Source: Agroathelia rolfsii (taxonomy: Eukaryota > Basidiomycota > Agaricomycetes > Amylocorticiales > Amylocorticiaceae). From it: a stretch of 64,000 nucleotides of DNA. The stretch lies in the NCBI GenBank assembly GCA_018343915.1, contig JABRWF010000007.1, positions 124,001-188,000 on the forward strand, given 5' to 3'. Of this stretch, positions 1 through 13,783 are shown piece after piece; position 1 is the stretch's first letter; each line of letters begins with the position of its first letter. A program made the position numbers and the translations under genes. The notes beneath the pieces were generated by a model, which did not search any database, was not told where the DNA came from, and saw only the letters and a list, made by a program, of their open reading frames with translations.

Positions 1-1638
1 ACGACAGGTGCAGACATAGCGGTGCGAACCGGCTCAGCGGTGCTCCAGCTATGGTCATGAGCTGCCTGTTGGGTGACGTCAAACAATCGGAGATGCTTGT
101 CCGAAGACCCAGAGAGGACATGAGGGAGCCGCAGATCAATAGCTGCAATTCTGTGGTCGAGATCAGAAAACTATGAACGTCTCATTTAAAAACAGAATCT
201 CACCCTCTGATATGATGGTTTTCCAGGACCCGCACTAAAGCACCAGTTTTTCCATCCCACAGCCGAATCGAACGATCACCGGATCCGGAAACGATGAGAT
301 CCGAGTCAGCCGCCAAAGATACAGCATTGACAGCAGCGCGATGACCATCCAAGACATGCTCCCGCTCCAAAGAAGGAAATTTGTAGGTACGTACGGTTCG
401 ATCTAGTAGCAATAAATGAATAAATCCTGATGGCCTAGGCACCGGTCAAGCAACACGATTTACTTACCTTTAGAACATGACACGAGTCTCTGGTGATCAA
501 AACGAACACAGAGCACACTGTCCGTATGATCGCCGATGACACCAACTAGACGGCACTCCGCACCGTCAGCCGGTTCAAGCTCCCACACAACCACTTTGCG
601 ATCACTGCCACCTGTAGCTACATAGCCATCCGCAACTGCCAAGCTCAACACACTGCTCTGATGTATGCCAGAGATAACTCTGAGCACCGTACCGGTGCGT
701 AGATCCCATTCACGTACGGTGTGGTCTTTAGAACCTGTGAATAGGGTCTGCACGCCAGTCCGAGGATGGGTATAAAGAGCCAAGCAATATATTGTAGAGG
801 TGTGAGGACCTAGATAGGAAGGCCCCGGGAGAGCAGTAGCACGAGTTTGCAGAACAGAGACGCGGCAAGAGGAGGACAAAATACGAGAGTAAATCCGCGT
901 ATGTGAGAGATACAAGAGTTTGTAATCGGGCGTAAGATGCTGCGACGGCTGGAGGGCTGGCAGAGAAGCGGGAGCAGAGTGACGTATTCTGAGTTCCGAC
1001 TTTAGCTTGAGTCTTTGAGAGCCGTAGGACATGGGCGCAGGAAAGCTGACGTCAGGAGACAATGAGGGGTAGGAAGCAGATGCATATCCTGAATCATTGA
1101 CGTGGGCGGTAACAACTTCATGCCTTGTATGCATAGGTTCATCTTCGTCGTCACCCATACCCTCGTCGTCTTCGTCGTCTGTCGGCTGACTTTGACCTTG
1201 AAGGACAAGATCAAGCATCCTATTTGCTGATGGTTGTTTCCACTCCCAGCCCCGTGAATGACAGAGGGACTTCCAGAGCGATGGTTCATTAGCGAGACGC
1301 TGCCACCTGTGGCATACGAGGCTACATTCCAAGAGAGTGGGCGCGGCCAAGTGGGACAAAATAAGCAGGGCAAGTTCATCGGGAAGAGACTAGAAGGGAT
1401 ATTTGGTTGAGTGGGTGGTCATGAATGAACACAATATTGCGGCATACTCCAACTAAATCGAACTGCAAGAGGGGCGCTATGCGACGTTGTATTCCTGCTA
1501 GACGCGACCTCGGTAGTGACGCCAAAAGCTTTAAAACAAGTTCTACAGATGGCGTATTAGCAAAAAAACGACCACGAAAAAGTAAGGCATGGATAATGCA
1601 CCTTCACGCTCAATTTCAGAGGCCTGTTGGGGGTTCAT
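1..1638 (-). CDS. F-box/WD40-repeat protein, SCF substrate receptor (3' part cut by window edge)
   Basis: Substrate-receptor subunit of an SCF ubiquitin ligase by family: the F-box binds Skp1 and the WD40 propeller binds phosphorylated targets. Exons seen: 1638-1602, 1542-1448, 1389-468, 402-204 and 150 to the window edge; all joins keep frame, and introns are 53-65 nt. The N-terminus is a short helix ending RIAPLLQFDLVG, resembling the dimerisation (D) segment that precedes the F-box in fungal and beta-TrCP-type proteins. The F-box follows directly (SLPDELALLILSHL). An acidic low-complexity stretch (DDEDDEGMGDDEDEP) comes next, then at least five WD repeats (EWDLRTG, VWELEP, DRTVRTYKF, SGSGDRSIRLWD, SGSSDKHLRLFD). 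The start was chosen because this ATG joins in frame to the D-like segment. The C-terminus lies outside. Which yeast gene (Met30, Pop or Pof type) it matches cannot be decided here; it is distinct from the CDC4 gene at 33-35 kb. Confidence 0.86.
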
Positions 1639-1912
1639 GGTCAAGGAGAGATGGGGAGAGCTGATGCTTGCCCCAGCATCGTTGTGGTGACTGAGCTCGC
1701 CGTGATTGGCCAGCGGAGTCTCAAATGGCTCAAAGAGACGATGACTAGAAACAGGATCAAATAATAAACAAAAATCATGATCGTTCTCAGCTCGTTGCTG
1801 TGTAACGGACTCGGTAAATCACCGTGATGGCATTTAGAAAATCACAATCTATTTGATATAGCTACTAAATATCAGATATAGTGTACATCCTGTGAAGGGA
1901 GGTTTATTGTCT

Positions 1913-3275
<1,363 letters not shown>

Positions 3276-4013
3276 GGCCTTGCAATTTTATTTGCCAAAC
3301 GTCAACGAGAGTGTGTTACTGAGGCTTTTCTAGACTCAGATCCTATAGGAGATAGTATGGGTGCTTGAAGCACACTACGCAAATCCATTACTGTTTTATA
3401 AGATCGCGACAAGGGGTCGATAGGAAAGTTATTTCTGGACAGTTCTACGTCTTAGTCACCCCCCTCTTTACAGAGTGGGCTGTTGATCACCCGATTGTCC
3501 GTCCATGGCGTTCGCTGTGATGGTAACATGCTGCTTCATGACTTACAAATCCATGCAGGAGTTGATCATTGATGACTAAAATGCCGGTATTCCGGCAGCC
3601 AGCTACCCGGATCGAACTACATGTATAGTTCAATGCATGATGCATGATTGATCGAATGACGTACACCGCCGGTAGCAGCACTTCGGAATTCCTATTCCTT
3701 ATATCTTATCAATTAGTGGCAATTCATTGTTACATTCAACTCCAAGCTGATGCGATCGACACATTCAGCTGCAGAGCAACAGAGATTAAGGCTACAAATT
3801 CACAACCCACTGGATATACATATACAAAAATGAAGTGATACCAAATGTCCAGGATGGAAACACTTGAAGTGACAGCAATGAAGATAATGTGACAGTGATG
3901 GAAAGAATGGAAAGGGAGGTAATAATGTCCGTGTCCGTGACGATGTGGATACTATACATCAACGTAACAAATCATGAAAGTAGACAAGGGCCATAAGTTT
4001 ACGCATCAAGAGC
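3276..4013. other. Intergenic, OYE promoter side and DUF7598 3' side
   Basis: No convincing coding sequence on either strand. It contains the promoter of the Old Yellow Enzyme gene and the 3' flank of the DUF7598 gene. A T-loop-like string near 3610 was considered as a tRNA remnant and rejected. Confidence 0.5.
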
Positions 4014-5184
4014 TCAAATAGCCGTTGAGCTAGACTTGAACATAGGCGGCTGGTGAGCATATGACGTCGACTCTGAACGTTGAGATTCTGCGCGAGAGAT
4101 AGGACGAGAGTGATGCTCGACTTCCTCCTCTCCCGTCTCCAAAGATGAACGATGGGAGGAATGCCTGCTACCAGCACTAGGAGGACGAGCCGCATAGCGA
4201 GGGAGCGACTCAACTGGCTTGGTCAGAATGAATCCTGTCAAGCAATCAGATTAACGAAAAGAGGAAACAAACATATTTTGTGCTTACCTTTCAAGCCCGC
4301 TGCCTTTTCACCTTGACGACCAAAGCCGTATCCAGCATACTTCTCATTCCACGTACCAAACTCGGCCACCTTCTCATCAGCAAAAGTCGTACCGGTGGAG
4401 TTCGTCTTCATGAACGAGGGCAAAGAAGAGGGGCCGGTTGCCTGGGGTATATCCTGGAAGACAGACTTCTTGTCCTCTTTCCATGAGCTGATGGAGCGAT
4501 AGTTCTTGGCTTTCTCGCGGAATAAAAGGCCAAGCAGGATATTGACACAGCCCAGAGAGAAGAGGAACATGGCAGAGACCAGAGCAAAATCATCAACATG
4601 ATGGGACAGGACATTTGCGGCAATTCTAAAAATGAGATAAACGTCAAAACCCAACCAGTTACTGCCACAGATGATATTATGCTCACAGGCATTCAATGAT
4701 ACCCATTGCACCAAGGCCATAAGATGGACCAATTATGGGTACAAATCGCTCGAAGAATGAACCAAGTATATCGAGTTCGGATATAGCCAAGATAATGAGT
4801 AGGCAGATGACAAGGACACGGCTCAGAACGGCCCAAAAAATGCCACCGGCTTGATTGGGTACGGTGCTATTACTGTAGCCGTGAACAAATGGATCAGTGA
4901 AATGCCACAGCCAGCTTTGCTAGATGACATACGGAATATAGTCACACTCAAGAGCCTGCGACGTTAAATTGCCCGCTTGCTTTCCGGACACGAAATCATT
5001 GTACGCCTCAACATCCTTGACCATGGTAAAGATGCTACTAGCGAAGACTAGTATCAAAGCGACAAGGCTGAGCGCCCGGAAGATATTGAGCCCGATGAAT
5101 TTATCTGAATCCAAATTCAGTTAGGTCACGTAAATAGGATCATGAAGACAAGTAGGACTCACAGGTGCGCATGTTGATGGCCAT
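4014..5184 (-). CDS. DUF7598-type four-helix membrane protein
   Basis: Uncharacterised fungal integral membrane protein. The resemblance to DUF7598 proteins of basidiomycetes is from memory of the family pattern. Five exons (5184-5163, 5104-4933, 4872-4687, 4625-4288, 4234-4014) give 312 residues. Four hydrophobic helices are seen in the first half: IFRALSLVALILVFASSIFT, the VLSRVLVICLLIILAISEL region, a helix around GLGAMGIIECLIAANVL, and FALVSAMFLFSLGCVNILLG. The signature SHHVDDFALVSA precedes the last helix. The cytoplasmic tail is hydrophilic, Ser-rich and charged, ending QPPMFKSSSTAI. The short first exon (MAINMRT) was chosen because it splices in frame into KFIGLNIF, matching the family's N-terminus. 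Function is unknown. Confidence 0.82.
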
Positions 5185-5800
5185 TTTGAAGTATTCAAGA
5201 ACAGAAACCAATTGAAGAAGACGTTGGAAGTAAAGATATTATGCACGGCACAGAAGTATGATAAGACAGTCAAAGAGAAAAAGGTGACCCAGCACCCGGA
5301 AGAATTTGAAGGACAGAAGGTGAAAGAGACAGGTAAAGCCCAAAAGGCCGAGAAGAAGTGGTGAGAGGTCCAGGCAGTGGCACCTGGGTCTTTATACTCT
5401 TCACACTGTCGTTGTCACCATGAGGTCCTATTGTCTTGAGCAAGCATTTGTGTCCAGTTTTGGAAGCAATTGTTCATTGTCCATCGGGAGTTCAATTCTT
5501 CGGATGCACGGTCAAAATGCGGCCTAGCGTGCTCGAGCAATGGCATTGTCATGCAACCTTGTATTATTTTGCTTCCACGGAGGATATCAAGGTATCACTG
5601 TCGTAAGATGTAAAATGGCCTCAGTAGGAGTATCATGATGAGAGCAGCTTGCAAGAGGGACTGAAATGTGGTGTGAGATCATTGTATGAAGTGTGACAAG
5701 TAACGAGACATCACGAGCAAATCACAATCACGTAAACTAATTAACTTGGCGTTGTCAAGTTGACAATGGCAATAAAATCCAAATGCTGATATTTACTATA

Positions 5801-5801
<1 letters not shown>

Positions 5802-5833
<32 letters not shown>

Positions 5834-5834
5834 A
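5802..5834. repeat. Homopolymer switch T12-A21
   Basis: Twelve T are followed directly by twenty-one A, in the 960-bp intergenic space (5185-6146) upstream of the DUF7598 gene and downstream of the mucin-like gene. Such poly(dA:dT) tracts commonly exclude nucleosomes. It could also be a retrocopy tail, but no adjoining coding relic was seen. The rest of this intergenic space shows nothing recognisable. Confidence 0.9.
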
Positions 5835-6146
5835 TTACTCGAGCAAAAACTAACCATGCTTCCTGGCTAAGATGAATGTGCAAAGTGTGGGAGGGACTTT
5901 AAATATAACTATATGTATACGTGTTGCAAAAAGTAGAAATCTAGAGAAAGTCCGGAAACGTTATAAGTGAATGTTCTTGATGACACAGTAAAAGTCAAAT
6001 GCGCTATATAAGAATAACAAAGGAAAGTAGACGCCGGTTTCGTGAAGTAGATGGAAGAATTTGAAAATGAAGGATGAAATAAAGACCTGGTAATGATAAG
6101 AGAACGAATGTGGGATTATTTCCATGGGTAATATATATGAAGATAG

Positions 6147-7736
6147 CTATAATCTTTCAGCGCCATCGGGGGAAACCTTGCGAGCCGACATCGATGAGCG
6201 CACACTCGCCGTAGGAGATCCTGGGTTGACGAGATGCAGTCCAATGTGATGGCGCAGGCTTGTTGGACTACCATCTCCCTCAGTCTCGCGACGAGCATGC
6301 TCAGGTCCTTCTTCCAAATCGAAGATAAGCGGCTCTGGCTTACGGCGATCAATGGGAGGCGGAGACGTAGATTGTCCACGTGCCCCAAGGTTCATCAGTG
6401 GTTGTGTTGATCCAGCTGTCGAAGCTCGTGATATAGATGGACTTGTAGCCCGAGTATGACCATGAGATGACGGAGGAGCAGAAAGGTATATTTCAGAAGG
6501 TGTGTGACTATGGCCATGGGAATGACTGGACGGTGGTGGTGGCACGTGCCCAACTAACCCGTATTGATACGGTTTCGGTTCGGTTTCCTCTAATAAATCA
6601 ACCCTACGACTGCGTCGCTGCCTTGGTTGATCATCATCCGCTGGAATGGCAAGATCCTTCTCAAAAAAGTCGTCAAAATCGGGCTTGCGTCTTAAAAAGA
6701 ACCAAAGTGCAGATATAATAGCGACGAGACCAATGACGCCGCCGATAGCACCACCAATGACAGGACCAAGGTGACTAGAATTGTCGTTCGACGTACTATT
6801 GCCATTTTGCATAACGGGCAAGGTGGTCGGTACATAAATGACGGACGCCGGGAGAGTTGAAGTGCCTGTGACAGTTAGGTAGACAATACTACCATCTCCC
6901 AGCGTGCTAGATGACAAGGTGGTAAATGTTGTAGGCGGCGGTGTTGTAGTCGAAGCAATAAAGCTGGTAGTAGAAGAACCTGTTGCCTTGCCTGTCGCAT
7001 CAGTTGTGAACGGAGTGGTTGATGTAGTTGATGTCGAGGTGGATGTCGAAGTAGATGACGAAGTAGATGACGAGTGGGTAGAAGACGATGTTGTAGAGGT
7101 TGAAGTTGTAGTAGATGAGGTAGATGAGGTAGATGTAGACGTCGTGCTGCTAGTTTGGCTAGAGGCACATGATGTCGAGAACAGGGTAGCTGTGGGTTGG
7201 ACAGTTGTTACAGGAACTGTGACAGTAACGGGGACATCAACCGTTTTTACGCCACCAGCTGCGTAGGATTATTAGTAGATGGTTCGTGAAAAGGCATATG
7301 CAGAAAAGGTGTATGAGCGCCATAAATTATGGCTGGTCTTGTATGTACCAGTTTCCGGAAGGATATGTCTGAATTGACATGCAGACGCGATTAATTGACA
7401 CTCACAACTGATAGTACTCGTGCTCGTCACCGGTGTAGATGATAAGCAAAGACTGAGCGCGCCCGAACCAGTTGCTGCACAAGCGGAGGAAACGATTGTC
7501 GTGACAGATGGTTGGACCGTCTGCACACTCTGTGACGAGCTTACGGACGAGCTCTGAGTGGTGACAGTAGTATAAAGCGTCGATGTCGGAATCTCGGTGC
7601 AGGACATTTTTCGGGACGAAAGAGCGGAGGACGATGCAAGATGCAGTGCAAGGAGTGTTGGAAGAGAAACTCGGGCGTCTATACGGAGACCTTCGAGCAG
7701 TTGGCTGCGGTGAAAGTAGGGGCCGTTGAGCACCAA
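6147..7736 (-). CDS. Ser/Thr-rich mucin-like single-pass membrane protein (Mid2/Wsc-sensor-like architecture)
   Basis: Two exons (7736-7406, 7258-6147; intron 147 nt) encode 480 residues. The N-terminal ~45 residues include a hydrophobic run (VSLPTLLALHLASSSALS) that may serve as signal sequence. A long Ser/Thr-rich ectodomain follows, with few Cys and a dense TSTSSTSS-type section around residues 150-200, expected to be heavily O-mannosylated. One transmembrane helix (PVIGGAIGGVIGLVAIISAL, about residues 275-297) is followed by a basic stop-transfer FFLRRK. A ~180-residue cytoplasmic tail is rich in Pro, Ser and His. The architecture matches fungal cell-wall stress sensors and many orphan basidiomycete proteins of the same shape; no domain proves sensor function. 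The antisense strand of the repeat region is open only because of the codon bias. Confidence 0.8.
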
Positions 7737-10700
7737 ACCAAGCCTGCTTGCGGTATGGGCGTGCGGTTCAGGTGTGGTTCAAGGGCAAAAGGTGCCAGTG
7801 CTGCACTGGCACGGCGACTTGAACGCCGCTTGGAATGAGGCAATGCCTTGCCTGTCTTCCGGAAGTAAACCATGCGCTTCTTGACTTCGACCATCGCGCT
7901 GACTCCTGCTGGTCTGAGTGGCCTCAGTCATTTTGGCATTCTGCACCAACTGGACTTCTCACTGAAGATGGGTTTGAAGACTGAGGATTTTCGAGTGTCA
8001 ACGCCAACGTGCAGGATGATTCAAATATGACCGGTGCGACATAATTGCCTTCATTATCCAGTCTTAAATTAATTATCATCGTGGACACTCTCGCGAATCA
8101 GACAGATCAAATATTTTCGGTTTGGGGCATACCCACCGTATATCTGAGCCGTGACAAGAGCCGCACACAGCATGGATTCTCACAATTCGGGAAACCCCCG
8201 GTCGATGCTATACGGTATTTTTGGAGAGCTACTTATGTGTCCCAATTTAGCATCAGAGTGATACAAGTCTCTCGCAATATCAAGTATTCCGAGTTGATAT
8301 GTATTATTTGTCACATGCATCACAGCCCAAAGAGAATTCCGGCGACAGGTACGCCAGGATAAGTAAATAAATAAAAACTGAATTCGCACATTACGCAGGG
8401 CCTGCTTTTCAACACTCCAATACGCCACAATAACGTGCCGTGTGCCGTTGATGCGATTCGTCTCTCCAATGATGCCTTCCGGGATTATCATCGTCTAACT
8501 CACATGGTTTTTCGGGCGACAAATACTGCATTGCACTCTTTTATTGAACAAGCAAACTACCAGTCATGGTTTGGCTTTATTTCAGCTATTTATGGAGCTG
8601 ATATCTGGTATTCTAGGCAGAGGACAAAAAAAAAAGATTACCACATTCAATCAGAGGGGGAATTGCTTTTATTGCATCCAGATAAATAAATAAAAAGCAA
8701 GTATCAACCAACGCTAACTAGCTACAGCTCGCCGTCATTGTAGCACGACTGTCTTTCTCCCCCGATCTGAGCGTTGCTGAATAAAGCCTACGTCAATCAA
8801 ACCTACAAACCGTGTTGTGATGTTTTTTTTTTTCTCACTCCTGCCCTTGTGCCTTACCTTTGATGACCTATTTTGGCATCGGCGAACGTTGTCTCGATTT
8901 TTTCGGAGTGTAAGGAACGCACAACGTCAACATGGTTCATTAACATATACACATCCAATCCTTGGCAACACGACTCAACACAAACAATCAAAGATCAAGT
9001 ATCGATCACAAGCCGCCCTGTGCCCTGACAGGCAAGGGACGCCAGGACATCACGGACAGAGATACAGAGCGCGCACTCTCAAAACACTCTGACCGCACTG
9101 GCAGCGCAGAACGCGGGTATCCCTCATCGGTGCGTAGATTTGCGCGATGGACCTTGCGGTTTAGCCGGAAGCTCACTATGTATGTCGACTCTGTTTTAAA
9201 TTTGATTTTATTATTATTATTTTATTTTATTTTTACATTCGCTACACGTTTTGCGTACTCGTTGTATGTACGAGCCTGAGGAGCCGATTCCATTTCCAAC
9301 CACATCCTGAAATGTCAATAGGACGAGGCATGCAGGCAATTTTAAAACGTGTGTCACAATCGGAGCTATCAAGAGAGTCGGTCCAACTTGCATATTAAAT
9401 GCTAGTTAACGCTAGTTGTTCACAGTAAATCGCATGACGCGTGAACATTGTGTTTTGCAACACTGCCACTGCCCCAAGGGAGCTCCTATTTGACCGGAGA
9501 CATCCATGTGGCAGGTACAGAGTAAGCACAGCCACCGGCGAGGGCTGCTTCCTCGGCGCTCACATTGGGCTGCTCCATCCCGTGACGGTCAAGCTGCAGG
9601 CCCACAGATGACAGACCACCCAGCGCTAACTTCGTTTATGGTGGGTACTCCGGTTACCTACATCGCGCGAGTGGGATATACTCGGTGCAAAGTGGGATTC
9701 TAAGATGTGCCATACGGTTGAATTGAAATAAATAATTGACCCACCGATTGCCGGGCTTTATCTCAGTGATAGAAGACTAATTCAAGTTCTTCACACATCA
9801 TAAGCGTTCTCGTGCTCACATAGCCACTGCAAATCGATTGCGACCAGGAAAGAAAACCATGTGCTTGCACTGAGAGATGTTTTGTGATATAGTTCTTTCC
9901 GATCTTTCCCACAAGGCGAGAAGAGTAGGTAGATAGATAGAAGATTGGCAAAAAAAATTGCAACAAGACGGCTTCGATTCTCCTGCCGCGGGGCCACTGG
10001 CATAGTTGTTGGATCCACAGCTCTATTTATGGGCGCCGCGGCAGATGTTAGTTATCTCAGAGCACACATATCATATTTTATTAAGATTCCGGCGCAGAGA
10101 CCGCATTGTAATAGAGACGTATTGGGCTCCATGCTATGCAATACAGTCCGAGGTGCTACAGCAAACAGTTGTTGTATAGAAATGTGGATCGGCTTGAGCT
10201 ACAGAGAAGAATGGAGCCGACCCCTCCTATTCTCTCCTCTTCCGACGGAGGACCGTAGGAAGAGCAGGCAGGCCAAGGGCGGACAGAGAGAAAGGAAGCC
10301 AGCTCTTGCCCCAAGGCGCTCACATTGTCCCGGTCCCGGAAAGATGTTGGCTCACGCGATCCGCAACACGTACAAAAGCTGTATCCAGAGAACCCACCGG
10401 GACGAGATGACGAGGGTTTCTTTGACACAGAGTGCTTTTCCGCTGCTATCGTGATTGATCTTATCATCATCATTTTTTGTTTTTGTTTTTTTAATGCCAA
10501 ACAAGCACAGCTCATTTATTTACAACGACACTTTTTCATGTTATGCTATGAAACCAAATTCAAGTATTGAACAAATATCCCCCAATGCAGTACAATCCTA
10601 ATTGTATCGGATTCGCGTGCAAATAAAATGACAGCCCATAATATGTCGGTGCAGTGCTTGCAATATGGACCGTGTTTGACGCGTGCGAGCTGAATGACCA

Positions 10701-10774
10701 ACGAGGACCACACGTGCGCTGATAGGGTCCATTTCTCTCCTCTATGTACCCGGATCCCCGCGCGCCTGACGACT

Positions 10775-10789
10775 GGGGGGGGGGGGGGG
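10775..10789 (+). repeat. G15 homopolymer
   Basis: Run of fifteen G in the gene-poor region. A second G15 run lies at 27264-27278 within an IML1 intron. Prone to length variation and to assembly error. Confidence 0.9.
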
Positions 10790-11915
10790 ATGTTGAGTAA
10801 ATGCATGCCTATGCTGCGCATGTTTTACCCGCCCACTGTACTAAAATACCATCTTGGGGTATTGAACTGCCACTATCCAAGAAACCAAGAATGTCAATAT
10901 GGAAAGGAGCATTTAATAGTGGCCAAGAAAGACCTAAGCACTTTGGTTATCCATATCTCAAACCGACAGAAGCGGGCTCAAGCTTCTCAGACTCAGAGAC
11001 AACAGAAACAGAAACAGCGGACTGGGCCGCAGCTGCGATTGCATTCAACCATTCGGGCAACTGCGGGCTCAGTTGGCTCCTAAAGCCTCCTAAGGAATGC
11101 GGATTGGGTGAAGAACAGCTCCGATGCCACTCATGTTCGGCTTTACATGTGTTGCCTCCGACTCGAGGATCCGACGTTGACTAACGCACGATTTATATTC
11201 ATTGTTGATTGGTACTACTGGATATAGTCCGGCCCCGCTCATCCTTCGGGCAAACTGGCACAATTCAGGGCATCATACTCGTCATCATCAATAAACTCAT
11301 CATCACACGCTCTTGCATCCTGTCAGCAACACGTATAATCGTGTGCTAGGCACATGATCTGTTCTGTATTTTATAACACTCACGCCACCCAGCATCGTCA
11401 TCATTTATCATCGAAATCGACGGCTGAGCGGCACGAGCCCGTTGTCATGTTGTTTCACGGTGTGTCGTGCGTCGTGCTGCTGCCGTTCGTCGCCGGACTA
11501 GGGGTACTGCCCTGCCAGTGGGGCACTGGCGGCGATACAAAGGCGTCTGGGTACAGTTCATTTTGTCGAACCGGTGCCATACATACATGCATGACTTGGA
11601 ATACTACTCCAAAGATCATCATGTGCCGCAAAAAAGAAAAACAGACCATCGAGGTTATATGAATTTGTTTCGTGTGTCTGAAGGGAGCTAAGTAGACCGG
11701 CATCATTGATGGTACATGTACGTTGTTGCCCAGTAGGCGGACGCAGGAACGAGAGTTCAGCGCTCATCACATGAAATAATCAAAAATGCGATGCTAATTC
11801 TACGGTTGAATGGTAAGCTAAGCAAGCTCCGGTAGTACTAATGGGACGCATCGCTGGTCCAGAGAGCCCGCGGGGGCGGATTATCCGAATCGTTACGACG
11901 TCAACGGAACAAGGG

Positions 11916-11953
11916 AAAAAAAAAAAAAAGAAAAAAAGAAAAAAAGAAAAAAA
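11916..11953 (+). repeat. Purine minisatellite, A-rich octamer units
   Basis: After an A13 run, about three copies of an A7G unit are strung together. Pure-purine tracts of this type can form triplex or R-loop structures. A related A6G array occurs at the window's right edge (about 63948-63972). Confidence 0.85.
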
Positions 11954-12687
11954 GACACAGACGTATGATGCACAGCCGGCGGTGGTGGATCAGACTCTTA
12001 CGATGTGATGTACGTGTTATGACTCATTGGGGGGGGGAATCGTCGAGAGAAAAATGAATGACACTATTCTAATCCACTTTGCTGCGCGTCGGTGGGTTTG
12101 CTGGCGCGGTTTTGAGGCACACATACACAGCTCCACTGACTTCGTTGCATACACGTAGCTTCAGCGCAGCATCACATTAGTCACGTCTATTTTTGCATTC
12201 TCGCCTTGAGCTTGCGCATACTCCTCAATGTTATTATTATCCGCCTTGTTTTCACTATGTATCCCTCGCACAAAAATAATTTTCGTTATGAAATCTTTTT
12301 GTCATTTTTGAGTATATAGTAAAACGATGCTAATCAGGATCGTCATGAGACGATGAATAGTAGAGATGACAAAAGAAATCGAAGGCAGTAGTACACATAA
12401 GTTGAGCTGTAGAGTAGTATATCACAAAGCAGATAGGCGAGAGAGACAGAGAGATTGCGAGAGACAAAATAGTGAGTGTGTGATGATGCAAATGCGTCAT
12501 TGGCGATGTTCTAAAAAAACTATATGCAGTTGTGGAGAGAAGACGAAGGGAATAAAATTAAAGCATGATAGATGAGAGACGAATGAGAAATGAGAGTGGG
12601 GAGCCGCTACTAGAATAATGTGGGCTGCAAATGTCAAGACGAGAATAGACGAATATAAAAATAAAGCTGAGAAGAAAAGAAAAATAA

Positions 12688-13783
12688 TCAGGCAGCGACA
12701 GCACGCTGTGCCGGCATATGCCTTGCGTGTTGCGAGAATGGGATTGGGAACGCATTAATGATTTCTGCGACGCTCGGCAGCGTAAACTCCCTGCTGCGTT
12801 GTTTGCGTGGAACGGGAATCGGCTTGGAAGCCGATTTGACTGGTGCAAACGAGGGCTCCTCGAATTCGGGTGTTAGCACGTCGTCATCGCTCGACGTCAG
12901 TGTTGACGAGGCAGACATAGGGCTGGATGGTGCCAACTCGGGCACAGCAAGGTGTGAATGATGAGAGGAGCCAGACGATGGCTGATGATGGTGATGATGA
13001 TGAGGGCGGGCGGTGGCCTGGCGTTTTTGATCGTGGAGCTGGATGAGACGACGAGGGGGAGCATTGAGAGCAGAAAGGAAAGGGTGGTGAGCCAAGATGG
13101 CATCCTCGCTGATAGACAACTCCCAATCGAGGACTTCGAGGAACTCCCGTTCAATACGGCCGACATCGCGTTTGCCAAAGACACCGGTGCACATGGCCCA
13201 GTGAACGTTGCGTAGAGTAGAATCGTTGGTGTACTGAAGAGAGAATAAATTGATGAGTGCCCACGTCAGCCAAAATTGGAAATAGGTATATCTACCTTGC
13301 TGGCTGCCATCAGGGCGCCCAAGAAGACACGTTCGAGAGCCCATTCTTCCAAAGCGATGTGGAGATGAGGCTTGGCCCGATCAATGTAAACAAGAGTGGA
13401 GAGGAGAGTCGCCATCGAGACCTCGGCACGGGTAATGACGTTGTCGACAAAGAGAGCGAATTGGTTCTCGAGAGTCTGGCGCTTAGCAGATCGACCGCGA
13501 GAGGTGGATGGGCGGTTCATGGCATAGTCGACAGTATCGACGACGCAATCGACAACATAATCTATGCGATGAGGATTAGGACATGTTTTTTTTTTGACTA
13601 AAGCCGAGAGAGAAGGCACTTACCAAGGACAGGCCTGGAGATCTTCATGTCGACCAGCTCAAGGACGGCAGGCGAGTGTGAGCTGGGATGGACGAGAGAG
13701 GCAGGATGGTAGAGCATTGCTAAGGTAGAGGAGGATGGCAATGGGATGGGAGAGGTGGAGGGGCGGGCGGTGTGGGAGGTCAA
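12688..13783 (-). CDS. Pho80/Pcl-family cyclin (G1/S-specific, Pcl1-like)
   Basis: Regulatory cyclin expected to partner a Pho85-type CDK. Three exons (13783-13624, 13561-13296, 13233-12688) give 323 residues. After a short Pro/Ser leader, MLYHPASLVHPSSHSPAVLE leads into the cyclin box (DYVVDCVVDTVDYAM, ENQFALFVDNVITRAEVS, LLSTLVYIDRAKP, ERVFLGALMAASK, YTNDSTLRNVHWAM). The box closes with the hallmark GRIEREFLEVLDWELSISE, in which E-R-E-FL marks Pcl1/2-type cyclins. The tail is disordered, with a His run (HHHHHH), Ser-rich stretches and a basic KQRSREFTLPSVAEIINAFP segment. A second in-frame ATG at 13717 (MLYHPASL) may be the true start, since it begins at the conserved block. The gene stands alone within about 12 kb of gene-poor DNA. 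Confidence 0.9.

Larger units (their letters stand above)
7737..12687. other. Gene-poor 4.95-kb region with simple repeats
   Basis: No reading frame here shows recognisable protein features or a plausible exon chain. The longest open frame (9945-10454 plus, 169 codons) has no motif and unstructured composition. Simple sequences are frequent: T-rich/ATT blocks near 9208-9235, G15 at 10775-10789, and an A-rich octamer repeat at 11916-11953. It lies between the start of the mucin-like gene and the end of the cyclin gene, so it holds the former's promoter and the latter's 3' flank. It may include long non-coding transcripts, but nothing in the sequence proves this. Confidence 0.55.

Noticed and set aside
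3560..3660. tRNA-like T-loop string (GTTCGATCC on the minus strand)
   Set aside because: Flanking bases do not form a T-arm stem, and no acceptor, D-arm or anticodon arm can be drawn.
6904..7266. Val/Asp-rich 120-codon frame on the plus strand
   Set aside because: Antisense shadow of the Thr/Ser-rich ectodomain on the minus strand.
9540..10335. 13-mer GGCGCTCACATTG present twice
   Set aside because: Similarity does not extend beyond the 13-mer; too short to be meaningful without a background count.
9945..10454. 169-codon open frame on the plus strand
   Set aside because: No motif, no exon partners, irregular composition, and an overlapping antisense open frame. It looks like chance in gene-poor DNA.
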